Shown piece after piece: positions 5,281 through 11,458 of a stretch of 14,603 nt of DNA. The position numbers were made by a program, and so were the translations under genes. Each line of letters starts with the position of its first letter. The first letter of the stretch is position 1. The stretch lies in the NCBI GenBank assembly GCA_947097615.1, contig CAMURX010000021.1, forward strand, positions 1 to 14,603. Reading direction: 5' to 3'. Under the pieces are notes generated by a model. It saw nothing but the letters and a program-made list of their open reading frames with translations. It was not told the origin of the DNA and did not search any database. The stretch comes from an uncultured Neisseria sp. (GTDB taxonomy: Bacteria; Pseudomonadota; Gammaproteobacteria; Burkholderiales; Neisseriaceae).

Positions 5281-6359
5281 GACCCTTTGACCTGTCCGAC
5301 CTCAAAGCCGCCGCGCATGGCCGCTGGCCTGAAATCCATGCCGCACTAGGCATCCCCGCCGCCCTGCTGGACACCCGCAAGCATCAACCCTGCCCGCATT
5401 GCGGCGGAACAGACCGCTACCGCTACACCAACCACCAAGACAACGGCGGCTACATCTGCAACCAATGCGGCCACGGCAGCGGCTTTGACCTGCTGACGCT
5501 GGTGTTTGGTTACACATTCAGCGAAGCCGCCCGCGAAGTGGCCGCCCTGCTTGGCATGGCAGGGCATAGGCCGTCTGAAAGCAGCCGCCCCGCCCCGCGC
5601 ATCGCCCCCGCCGCCGAACCGAAAGCCGAACGGGACAAACTGCCCGAACTGGCCGCCCTGTTCGACGCCGCCGCCCCCTTGGCCGATAGCCCCGCCGCCC
5701 TGTATCTCAAAGGGCGCGGCCTTTCAGACGGCCTTTTCAACACCTGCGCCGATTTGCGTTGCCATCCCGCCCTGCCCTATTGGGTAACGCGCTGCGCCGA
5801 TAACCATACCGCCGCCCCTGTCTGCATCGGGCAGTATCCCGCCCTGCTGGCCGCTGTCCGCACCCCTGACGGCGCACTGCAAGGGCTGCACAAAATCTAT
5901 CTTCAAGCCGACGGGCGCGGCGACTTCCGCAAGTTTGCGGGCATCCATCCCGATACCGGCGAAGCCCTGCCCGCCAAGAAAATAGCCACCCGATACGCGG
6001 GCGCATTCACAGGCGCAGCCGTGCATTTGGGCAGCCCCGATACGCAAGGCCGCATCATCGCCGCCGAAGGCATAGAAACCGCCCTTGCCGCATGGCAGCT
6101 TTTCGGCATCCCTGCCCTTGCCGCCCTGTCCGCCCACGGCCTGCAATCCCTGCAATGGCCGTCTGAAACGCAAACCCTGCTGATTGCCGCCGACAACGAC
6201 CACAGCCAAATAGGCCGCAAGGCCGCCGAAGCCCTGACCCGCCGCGCCGCCCGCGCAGGCATAGGCGGCGGCGTATGGCAGAGCGAAACGGCAGGATTTG
6301 ACGCACTGGACGAACTGAACGCCAAACAGGCCGCAAAACCGCCCTTACAGCGCGTTTGA
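5277..6359 (+). CDS. P4-type DNA primase (zinc ribbon + Toprim)
   Basis: A 360-residue primase expected to make RNA primers for element replication. The N-terminal zinc ribbon has Cys39-x2-Cys42 (PCPHCGGTDRY) and Cys61-x2-Cys64 (YICNQCGHGSGFDLL), the P4 alpha/Prim_Zn_Ribbon signature. A proline/alanine linker (about 97-120) follows; it is partly encoded by an uptake sequence (RPSES). The C-terminal Toprim domain shows AEGIETALAA with Glu264 and LLIAADND with Asp306/Asp308, the metal-binding acids, and ends near GFDALDELN. Unlike P4 alpha, the helicase is encoded separately. ATG 5277 has the ribosome site AAAGGAG (5262-5268) and overlaps the micro-ORF stop. The gene appears intact. Confidence 0.93.
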   Translation: MRPFDLSDLKAAAHGRWPEIHAALGIPAALLDTRKHQPCPHCGGTDRYRYTNHQDNGGYICNQCGHGSGFDLLTLVFGYTFSEAAREVAALLGMAGHRPSESSRPAPRIAPAAEPKAERDKLPELAALFDAAAPLADSPAALYLKGRGLSDGLFNTCADLRCHPALPYWVTRCADNHTAAPVCIGQYPALLAAVRTPDGALQGLHKIYLQADGRGDFRKFAGIHPDTGEALPAKKIATRYAGAFTGAAVHLGSPDTQGRIIAAEGIETALAAWQLFGIPALAALSAHGLQSLQWPSETQTLLIAADNDHSQIGRKAAEALTRRAARAGIGGGVWQSETAGFDALDELNAKQAAKPPLQRV

Positions 6360-6453
6360 CCTTTCGACAAGCTTACCCCTTACCCATGCGCCCAAACGGC
6401 TGAAAAACGCAGCCACGCCCCCCGCAACGGCGCAAAACAGGAGAACAGACACC

Positions 6454-6744
6454 ATGACCGCCAAAACCACCCCGCCCGCAAAAACCTGCCTTGCCGCCTA
6501 CGCCCTGCCAAGCGGCGCGGGCAGCCTGAATTACACCTTCACACCATCGGGCTATTTCCCATGCAAACGCGCCGCCAAAGCCGCCCTTGCCGACATCATG
6601 GCGCAGCACCCCGAGGCCGTGCATCTGATACTGGAAACCCGCCGCAAAACGCCGAGCGTGATTTTTGACCTGCTGGCAGCCGAAGCGCAAAAGCGCGGCA
6701 TGACACCCGAAAACGCCAACCATGCGGAGGAGGAACAACCATGA
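6454..6744 (+). CDS. Unknown 96-residue protein, copy B of a duplicated gene
   Basis: The central part is identical to the protein at 3442-3726; the N-terminus is MTAKTTPPA and the C-terminus NANHAEEEQP. The ribosome site AGGAGA (6439-6444) is much better than that of copy A, and its TGA overlaps the helicase ATG (ATGA, 6741-6744), so this copy is probably the better translated one and is coupled to the helicase. Its place between primase and helicase hints at a replication-related role, but no motif supports one. The 94 bases before it hold no other feature. Confidence 0.82.
   Translation: MTAKTTPPAKTCLAAYALPSGAGSLNYTFTPSGYFPCKRAAKAALADIMAQHPEAVHLILETRRKTPSVIFDLLAAEAQKRGMTPENANHAEEEQP
6481..6714 (+). 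repeat. 234-bp exact direct repeat, copy B (matches 3472-3705)
   Basis: Exact counterpart of copy A, in direct orientation and offset by 3009 bases. Recombination between the copies would delete terS, the C4-like RNA, the two small genes and primase while leaving a single hybrid ORF fused to the helicase end. Confidence 0.93.
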
Positions 6745-8471
6745 CCGCAAAACACCAACCCCACCCCGCCGCCGACTTTGAACCCGTGGCCGCCCGCCCC
6801 TACTTCGAGTGCAAAAGCAGCGGCGTTTACTACATCCACACCGAAACCGACAAAGATGGCCGCATTATCGAAAAGCCGCCCCTGCGCCTTTCAGACGGCC
6901 TCGAACTGATAGGGCGCGGCATCGACGCCAACGGCGGCCACTACCGCGTAATCCGCTGGCGTGACGCCCTGACCCGCCAAAGCAAAACCGCCGCGCTGGC
7001 AATGGCCGACATCGGCACGCCGCCATGTTGGCAGCGTCTGCAAGGCTACGGCCTGACCGTCATGAGCGGGCGGCGCAAGCGCGAACTGCTGGCCGACTAC
7101 CTGCAAACAGACGGCCAAACCACCCCCTACACCGTAACCGATAAAGCAGGCTGGCAGGGCGGCGCGTACATCCTGCCCAACGGGGAGACCATCGCCGCCG
7201 ATTCAGACGGCCAAAGCCGCATAATTTACAACGGCGACACCTCCCAAGCCGCCGCCTTTGCCCAATCGGGCAGCCTGCAAGACTGGCAGAACAATATCGC
7301 CCGCTACGCCGCAGGCAATTCCCGCCTGCTGCTGGCAATCGGCACGGCACTGGCCGCCCCGCTGCTGCACCTTGTCGGCGAACAAAACGGCGGCTTCCAC
7401 ATCTACGGCGATTCCTCCGACGGCAAGACCACAGCCGCCCTTGTCGGATTGAGCATCTACGGCAACCCCGCCGCCCTGAAACTGGCATGGCGCGGCACGG
7501 ATTTGGGCTTTTCCAATGCCGCCCTTGCCCGCAACGACGGCCTGCTTGTTCTCGACGAAATCGGCGAAGCCCACCCGCGAACCGTCAGCAAAACCGCCTA
7601 TTCCGTTATCAACGGCAAATCAAAAACACAAGGCGCGAAAGACGGCGGCAACAGGGAAGGGCAGGAATGGCGCGTACTGCTGTTTTCAACGGGAGAATAC
7701 GCCCTAAAAAACTACATGGAGCGGGCGGGCGAAACATGGGAGGCAGGGCAAAACGTGCGCCTGCCGAGCATCCCCGCCGCCACACTGCACGGCATTTACG
7801 AGAACCTGCACGGCTTTCCCAACGGCGCGGCCTTGTCCGACCACCTCAAAGCCGCCGCCCAGCAATACCACGGCACGGCAATCCGCGCATGGGCGGCCAA
7901 ACTGCAAACCCTGTCCGCCGACACCATCCGCGCCGCCTTTGCCGCCTTTCTTGCCACCCTGCCCGAACTGAACGGCCAAGCCTACCGCATCGCCCGCCGC
8001 TTCGCCCTGGCCGCCGCCGCGTTGGAGCTGGCCGCCGACATTACAGGCCTGCCCGCAGGTATCGGCACGGCGGGAATCAAACAGTGTTTTGACGACTGGC
8101 TGGCCGTCAACGGCACGGGCAAATACGAAGACCGCCGCATTATCGGCAGCGCAGCCGCCTTCATGCAGCAACACGCCCACGGCCTGCGCTTTGCCGACTG
8201 GAACGACCGCCACACCAACAAAGACCACGCGGGATACAGACGCGAAAACGGCCAAGACGAGAAAGCCGAGTTTTGGATTATTCCCGCCGTCTTTGAAGGC
8301 GAAATCATCCAAGGCACGGACACCGAAAAAGCCTGCGGCGTGCTGCACGGCATCGGCTGGCTTGCCAAACCCGAAGGCGGCAGAAGATGGAAGTTCCAAA
8401 AACGCGGCAAAGGCCGCTTCTATGTCCTACTAGGCGCAGAGCCGCCCGAAGCAGACGACGGGCAAGAGTAA
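6741..8471 (+). CDS. DUF927-type replicative helicase/ATPase
   Basis: A 576-residue protein. The N-terminal ~200 residues are DUF927-like (YGLTVMSGRRKRELLADYL, TPYTVTDKAGWQGGAYILPNGE). The ATPase core has Walker A GDSSDGKTT (223-231), Walker B LLVLDEIGEA (268-277), sensor-like LLFSTGE (313-319) and a likely arginine at VRLPSIPA (Arg340). A winged-helix-like C-terminus (about 465-570) ends GRFYVLLGAEPPEADDGQE. Such proteins accompany Toprim primases in phages, satellites and integrative elements and are thought to unwind the origin. It is the probable partner of the primase and a candidate iteron binder. LRLSDGLE (48-55) is encoded across an uptake sequence. The gene is intact and begins within the previous stop (ATGA). 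Confidence 0.92.
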   Translation: MTAKHQPHPAADFEPVAARPYFECKSSGVYYIHTETDKDGRIIEKPPLRLSDGLELIGRGIDANGGHYRVIRWRDALTRQSKTAALAMADIGTPPCWQRLQGYGLTVMSGRRKRELLADYLQTDGQTTPYTVTDKAGWQGGAYILPNGETIAADSDGQSRIIYNGDTSQAAAFAQSGSLQDWQNNIARYAAGNSRLLLAIGTALAAPLLHLVGEQNGGFHIYGDSSDGKTTAALVGLSIYGNPAALKLAWRGTDLGFSNAALARNDGLLVLDEIGEAHPRTVSKTAYSVINGKSKTQGAKDGGNREGQEWRVLLFSTGEYALKNYMERAGETWEAGQNVRLPSIPAATLHGIYENLHGFPNGAALSDHLKAAAQQYHGTAIRAWAAKLQTLSADTIRAAFAAFLATLPELNGQAYRIARRFALAAAALELAADITGLPAGIGTAGIKQCFDDWLAVNGTGKYEDRRIIGSAAAFMQQHAHGLRFADWNDRHTNKDHAGYRRENGQDEKAEFWIIPAVFEGEIIQGTDTEKACGVLHGIGWLAKPEGGRRWKFQKRGKGRFYVLLGAEPPEADDGQE

Positions 8472-8514
8472 AGGCCGTCTGAAAGTCCGCTTTAAAGCAC
8501 TCCGAAAAACCCAA

Positions 8515-8541
8515 ACACCAGCCCCGCCGCTGGTGTTTTTT
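8515..8541 (+). terminator. Rho-independent terminator of the replication operon
   Basis: ACACCAGC (8515-8522), loop CCCGCC, GCTGGTGT (8529-8536), then T run. It follows an uptake sequence (8472-8483) after the helicase stop and separates the replication operon from the second toxin-antitoxin genes. Confidence 0.9.
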
Positions 8542-8597
8542 ATTGCCGACCGCATACACGGCAATGCATCGGATTAGACGGCAACAGATAACGCCGA

Positions 8598-8603
8598 TAT
8601 AAT
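8598..8603 (+). promoter_or_regulatory. -10 element of second toxin-antitoxin operon
   Basis: Perfect TATAAT 24 bases before the toxin ATG at 8628. The region 17-18 bases upstream (TTAGAC) is a poor -35, similar to the first toxin-antitoxin operon. Confidence 0.5.
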
Positions 8604-8627
8604 GCCAAGCATTACAGAAAGAACAGC

Positions 8628-8990
8628 ATGCGGATATTCAAAAACAGATACATAACCCGATTTGCCGCCAAACAAGGAATTACAGACGCAGACTTGCGCG
8701 AAGCCGCCGAAAGGGCAGATAACAGCCTGATAGACGCCGATTTAGGCGGCGGCGTTATCAAGCAGCGCATAGCCCGAAAAGGACAGGGCAGAAGCAGCGG
8801 CTACCGGAGTCTAATTATTTTCAGAAAGGGCGACAAAGCCTTCTTCATGCTGGTATTTGCCAAAAACGACCGCGCAAACATCAGCCGCGAAGAACTGACC
8901 GAATTAAAGGCCGCCGCCGAAATCATGCTTGCAATGACCGATACGCAAATAGCGGCAGCTATTGAAAACAGCACACTGACGGAGATATAA
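8628..8990 (+). CDS. RelE/HigB-like toxin
   Basis: A 120-residue protein, MRIFKNRYITRFAAKQGITDADLREAAERA...DADLGGGVIKQRIARKGQGRSSGYRSLIIFRKGDKAFFMLVFAKNDRANISREELTELKAAAEIML. This is the RelE/ParE-superfamily toxin type in which the 'K(G/Q)RIAR.G.GRS.G.R..I.F' strand and 'FAK.....I...E...L' helix are diagnostic; members are usually ribosome-dependent mRNA endonucleases. Catalytic basic residues probably include Lys45, Arg47, Arg50 and Arg60. The toxin precedes its antitoxin, the higBA order, with two bases between stop and next start. The gene is full length and appears intact. Confidence 0.88.
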   Translation: MRIFKNRYITRFAAKQGITDADLREAAERADNSLIDADLGGGVIKQRIARKGQGRSSGYRSLIIFRKGDKAFFMLVFAKNDRANISREELTELKAAAEIMLAMTDTQIAAAIENSTLTEI

Positions 8991-8992
8991 CC

Positions 8993-9304
8993 ATGAAATA
9001 CAAAAGCGAAGTTTTCGCCGCCATACATGACACCGCGCAAGGCCTGCACCAAGCGGGCGTAATCAGCGATACGGAAATGAAGCGTTTTGACAAATCATGC
9101 CTAACCAAAGCCGAGCCGCTGACAGGCGAACAAATCCGCGCCATCCGCGAACATGAAGACCTGACACAGGCCGCCTTTGCCATCCATTTGAACGTAGGGA
9201 AAAACCAAGTTTCCGATTGGGAGCGGGGCATAAAAAAACCCAGCGGCGCGGCCTTGAAGCTGCTGACACTGGTAAAAAACAAAGGCATTGAAGCCATCAT
9301 GTAG
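8993..9304 (+). CDS. XRE-family antitoxin (HigA/NadS-like)
   Basis: A 103-residue antitoxin. The C-terminal Cro/C1-type HTH spans LTGEQIRAIREHEDLTQAAFAIHLNVGKNQVSDWERGIKKPSGAALKLLTLV (about 43-94), ending in GIEAIM. The N-terminal 40 residues (YKSEVFAAIHDTAQGLHQAGVISDTEMKRFD) are the usual toxin-binding or dimer part in antitoxins following HigB-like toxins. Ribosome site CGGAGA lies within the end of the toxin gene. It should repress the operon and neutralise the toxin. Confidence 0.9.
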   Translation: MKYKSEVFAAIHDTAQGLHQAGVISDTEMKRFDKSCLTKAEPLTGEQIRAIREHEDLTQAAFAIHLNVGKNQVSDWERGIKKPSGAALKLLTLVKNKGIEAIM

Positions 9305-9315
9305 GCAGCCCAAAA

Positions 9316-9600
9316 ATGGAACTAACCGATTTTGACGTGGCGGAATACTTGGATGATGCAGAAACCATAGCCGCCTACCTGACCGAAATACTGACAAACG
9401 GCGATACGGCGGAATTTATGGCCGCATTGGGAGACGTAGCGCGGGCAAGGGGAATCAGCAAGCTGGCCGCTCAAACAGGGCTAAGCAGGGGAAGCCTGTA
9501 CAAATCCCTAGCCCCAAACGCAAAACCCCGATTTGATACCGTCGTTAAAATACTCGACGCCTTAGGTGTGCAAATCAAAATCGGAACGAAAAGCGCATAA
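9316..9600 (+). CDS. HI1420-type addiction-module antidote without adjacent cognate toxin
   Basis: A 94-residue protein: FDVAEYLDDAETIAAYLTEILTNGDTAEFMAALGDVARARGISKLAAQTGLSRGSLYKSLAPNAKPRFDTVVKILDALGVQIKI. This is the HTH antidote family of COG3636 (HI1420-like), with the 'ALGDVARARG...A..TGLSR.SLYK.L' signature at about 36-67. Such genes normally follow directly a HI1419-type RelE-fold killer gene; here the preceding gene is instead a HigA/NadS-type antitoxin, 11 bases away, giving toxin-antitoxin-antitoxin order. It may be an orphan regulator, an anti-addiction gene, or a second antidote. Ribosome site is weak. It is followed by a terminator. Confidence 0.87.
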   Translation: MELTDFDVAEYLDDAETIAAYLTEILTNGDTAEFMAALGDVARARGISKLAAQTGLSRGSLYKSLAPNAKPRFDTVVKILDALGVQIKIGTKSA

Positions 9601-9607
9601 AGCACAG

Positions 9608-9630
9608 GCCGCCGAACAAGGCGGCTTTTT
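9608..9630 (+). terminator. Rho-independent terminator of the second toxin-antitoxin operon
   Basis: GCCGCC (9608-9613), loop GAACAA, GGCGGC (9620-9625), then five T. Confidence 0.88.
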
Positions 9631-9637
9631 CCCCACC

Positions 9638-9738
9638 ATTCAAGAAAACCGCCCCGACAAATTCAAGATAACGCAAAAGAGAGGCAGCCGATTTTTTGCC
9701 GTCATTCAAGAAAACTAACCGGCCAAATTCAAGATAAC
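9638..9738 (+). repeat. Four direct repeats ATTCAAGAWAAC
   Basis: ATTCAAGAAAAC at 9638-9649 and 9704-9715, and ATTCAAGATAAC at 9661-9672 and 9727-9738, alternate with spacing 23, 43 and 23 bases. They form a 66-bp imperfect tandem unit, also sharing AAAGAG(A)GGCAGCC-like tails. No gene covers them. Possible protein-binding sites; function unknown. Confidence 0.8.
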
Positions 9739-9769
9739 ACCCAAAGAGGAGCAGCCAAAAAAACACCAT

Positions 9770-9792
9770 CCGCCAAACAAGGCGGCTTTTTT
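9770..9792 (+). terminator. Second rho-independent terminator
   Basis: CCGCC (9770-9774), loop AAACAA, GGCGG (9781-9785), C and six T. Its stem is nearly the same as that at 9608-9630; together with the repeat block it may be a duplicated terminator region. Bases 9793-10088 hold a reverse uptake sequence (9884-9895), a 10-mer near 10009, and no gene that I can support. Confidence 0.8.
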
Positions 9793-10088
9793 ACACCTAC
9801 AAAAACCTACTTTATTCAGACAACCAACCCCGCCAAACCCGCCGATACCACCCCAAAAACAGCCAAATCCGCGCCTTCCCCCTTTCAGACGGCCTTACCC
9901 CTTGCCCGCACCCCAAACCGCCCAAACGGGCGGAATTTGCCGCCCTACACAGCTATAAGGCGGGGCGCCTGTGCGTCAGGAAACCGCCGCCCGCGCAAAG
10001 CTGACCGATTCAGACGGCCAAACCCGCCCGCTCAATCATCAACAAACAGGAAACAATCAGGCGAAAAACGCGCCGATTGTTGAATTTC

Positions 10089-10172
10089 AAAAAACGCTAT
10101 ACGCGCGAGAAAACGCGTTTTTAGTGGTTATGTGGTTACACCCCTCCGCAAAGCCTTTATCCATGCGGGTTT
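10089..10172 (+). repeat. 84-bp repeat, right copy (matches 1545-1628)
   Basis: Same orientation and order as the left copy, including the AAAACGC/GCGTTTT inverted pair, two GTGGTTA motifs and the GCCTTTATYCATGCGGGTTT tail. Differences are small substitutions and two compensating one-base indels. Confidence 0.9.
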
Positions 10173-10356
10173 TAACGGTAACTACCAACTTCTTTTTAGT
10201 GGTTACATAGTGGCTACAGTGGTTACACCTTTTAAAACAACGTATTACAACGGCCAAAAACAGGCGTAACCAGTAAAGATTTGTAAGTGGTTACACATTT
10301 TTCTGATTAAAAACATTGCTTTGCATTAAGTGTAACCACGTAACCACTGTAACCAC
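10124..10356 (+). repeat. Right iteron array, GTGGTTAC family
   Basis: Perfect direct GTGGTTAC at 10132-10139, 10199-10206, 10219-10226 and 10287-10294; perfect inverted GTAACCAC at 10332-10339, 10340-10347 and 10349-10356; one-mismatch forms at 10124-10131, 10178-10185 (inverted), 10210-10217 and 10266-10273 (inverted). The trio at 10199/10210/10219 repeats the 11- and 9-bp spacing of the left trio 1655/1666/1675. The third cluster is inverted and unique to this end. Best candidate for the main replication origin or its cis-regulatory partner. An open frame crossing 9971-10210 looks non-coding. Confidence 0.82.
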
Positions 10357-10492
10357 TGCTTTTTGCATCTCTATACGCTTTTTTTTCACGGCCTGCCCGC
10401 CCGCGCCTCCCGCCCCGCCCCCTTTCCTGTTACCATCCGCCCACCGACAACACCGCAAACTGAACCAAAACGGAGCGGCAGGAAAAACAGCA

Positions 10493-10546
10493 AATACCCC
10501 CAAAAACCGCCTGACCTTTGCAAAATGGGGGTATTTTTGGGGGTAT
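10493..10546 (+). promoter_or_regulatory. Candidate integrase arm-type sites, right
   Basis: AATACCCCCA (10493-10502) is a perfect inverted partner of TGGGGGTATT (10526-10535), and GGGGGTAT is repeated at 10527-10534 and 10539-10546, 12 bp apart as on the left (258 and 270). The right core at 10600 is about 54 bases away. The stretch 10357-10492 shows a pyrimidine-rich run but nothing I can name. Confidence 0.6.
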
Positions 10547-10599
10547 TTTGGTTTTATTATGTTATAGGTTTTATAAAAATCAATGTCTTAAATGACTAA

Positions 10600-10615
10600 T
10601 TCAAGTCTCTCCGTC
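10600..10615 (+). repeat. attR core, decayed
   Basis: TTCAAGTCTCTCCGTC matches the tRNA segment 64-79 with one mismatch. The sequence that should follow (CGCACCA and the left terminator arm, 20 bases at 80-99) is missing; the repeat resumes at 10616-10678, matching 100-162. Confidence 0.85.
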
Positions 10616-10697
10616 GCCCAACTTTTCAGGCTGTTTTTTTACGTCTAACGCCGTCTAATGCAGTAAACCAAACGCCCGATATCAGCATTCAGGCAGA

Positions 10698-11330
10698 TTA
10701 CCCGTTTGCCGCGCCGCGCCGGTTTTGGAAACCCGGCAGCTGCCAATGGAAGCGGTAGGCCGTCAGCCGCAGCAGGCAGCCGCCGATAAAAAGCGCGTTG
10801 AGCGTCAATATGTTAATCCAGCCGGCTTTGTCCAGCAGGTACATCAAAATACCGATAAGGATCGCCACGCTGCCGTACAAATCCGAGCGCAGAACCATCG
10901 GCACTTTGTTCACCAGAATATCGCGGGCGATGCCGCCGCCGACGGCGGTGACAAAGGCCAGCACCACTACGCCGAACAGGTTCAAATGCAGCGCCACGCC
11001 GACCTGCGCACCGGTAATGCTGAACGCGGCCAGGCCGATGGCGTCGGCAACAATAAACGCAGCCGTCAGCGCGGAACGGCGGCGGCGCTCGAGCCGAAAC
11101 AGCCAGGCGGCCGCCAGCGTGGCGAACACCACAATCAGCGCGTCGGTGCGCAAAAACACCTGCGGAATATGGCCGACCAGCGCATCGCGCATCATGCCGC
11201 CGCCCACGGCGGTCAATAGCGCGGTAATCACAACGCCGAGTATGTCGAGCCGCTTGCCGTAGCCGACGAGATAGCCCGAAATGGCGAAGGCGGCAGTGCC
11301 GGTGATATTGATAAGGTCGGTGGGGGTCAT
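10698..11330 (-). CDS. TRIC-family/UPF0126 membrane protein (YicG/YadS-like)
   Basis: A 210-residue inner-membrane protein with about seven hydrophobic segments. It has the internal duplication typical of the family, each half with the motif VGGGMMRD (42-49) and VGGGIARD (130-137). Bacterial TRIC homologues are trimeric cation channels; the older Pfam name for this family suggested a glycine transporter. The start MTPTDLINITG (ATG complement of 11328-11330) gives the usual length; a longer in-frame start at 11393 would read through an uptake sequence and has no family support. This is the first host gene beyond the island. The intervening 10616-10697 is the repeated att flank and a damaged terminator hairpin. 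Confidence 0.93.
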   Translation of the reverse strand: MTPTDLINITGTAAFAISGYLVGYGKRLDILGVVITALLTAVGGGMMRDALVGHIPQVFLRTDALIVVFATLAAAWLFRLERRRRSALTAAFIVADAIGLAAFSITGAQVGVALHLNLFGVVVLAFVTAVGGGIARDILVNKVPMVLRSDLYGSVAILIGILMYLLDKAGWINILTLNALFIGGCLLRLTAYRFHWQLPGFQNRRGAANG

Positions 11331-11368
11331 GGTTTTTGTGTGTGCGGGACGGGTTAGGGATGGACGGG

Positions 11369-11458
11369 AGGCCGTCTGAAAGGCACTCGGCATCTTTCAG
11401 CCGGCCTTTGTTTTCAGACGGCCTTTTCGTCGGCCTGATTGCTTTGAGGCCGTCTGAA
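11369..11458. other. Cluster of three DNA uptake sequences
   Basis: AGGCCGTCTGAA at 11369-11380 and 11447-11458 and its complement at 11413-11424. The opposed pair 11369/11413 lies between the VirK-like and TRIC genes and may form a hairpin; the 11413 copy contains the VirK-like gene's stop (GCCGTCTGA on the minus strand), and 11447 lies within its last codons. Confidence 0.88.

Larger units (their letters stand above)
64..10615 (+). mobile_element. Integrated phage-satellite-like island (PICI/P4-type) in tRNA-Leu
   Basis: The element is bounded by a 16-bp near-perfect direct repeat of the tRNA T-arm/acceptor region (64-79 and 10600-10615, one mismatch). Its gene content is a P4-type tyrosine integrase next to the tRNA, AlpA regulator, lone terminase small subunit, P4-type primase, DUF927-type helicase, toxin-antitoxin genes and iteron arrays at both ends. 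No virion structural, portal, large terminase or lysis genes are visible. Known phage satellites (P4 family, Gram-negative PICIs) share int-alpA-primase organisation, and many PICIs carry their own small terminase to hijack helper packaging. Calling it a satellite is an inference from this content; an integrative element with plasmid-like replication is the alternative. Its integrase, small terminase and one toxin are disrupted, and the right att is damaged, so it may be immobile. Confidence 0.85.

Noticed and set aside
9608..9792. CRISPR-like array of ATTCAAG repeats
   Set aside because: The units are short, spacing alternates 23/43/23, intervening sequences are partly repeated, and no cas genes are present.
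9971..10210. 79-codon open frame in the right non-coding region
   Set aside because: It starts at GTG, crosses the 84-bp repeat and iterons, has no ribosome site and shows no recognisable protein features.
10363..10599. 78- and 83-codon overlapping frames in the right end
   Set aside because: They run through pyrimidine-rich and inverted arm-site DNA with no ribosome site and improbable protein composition.
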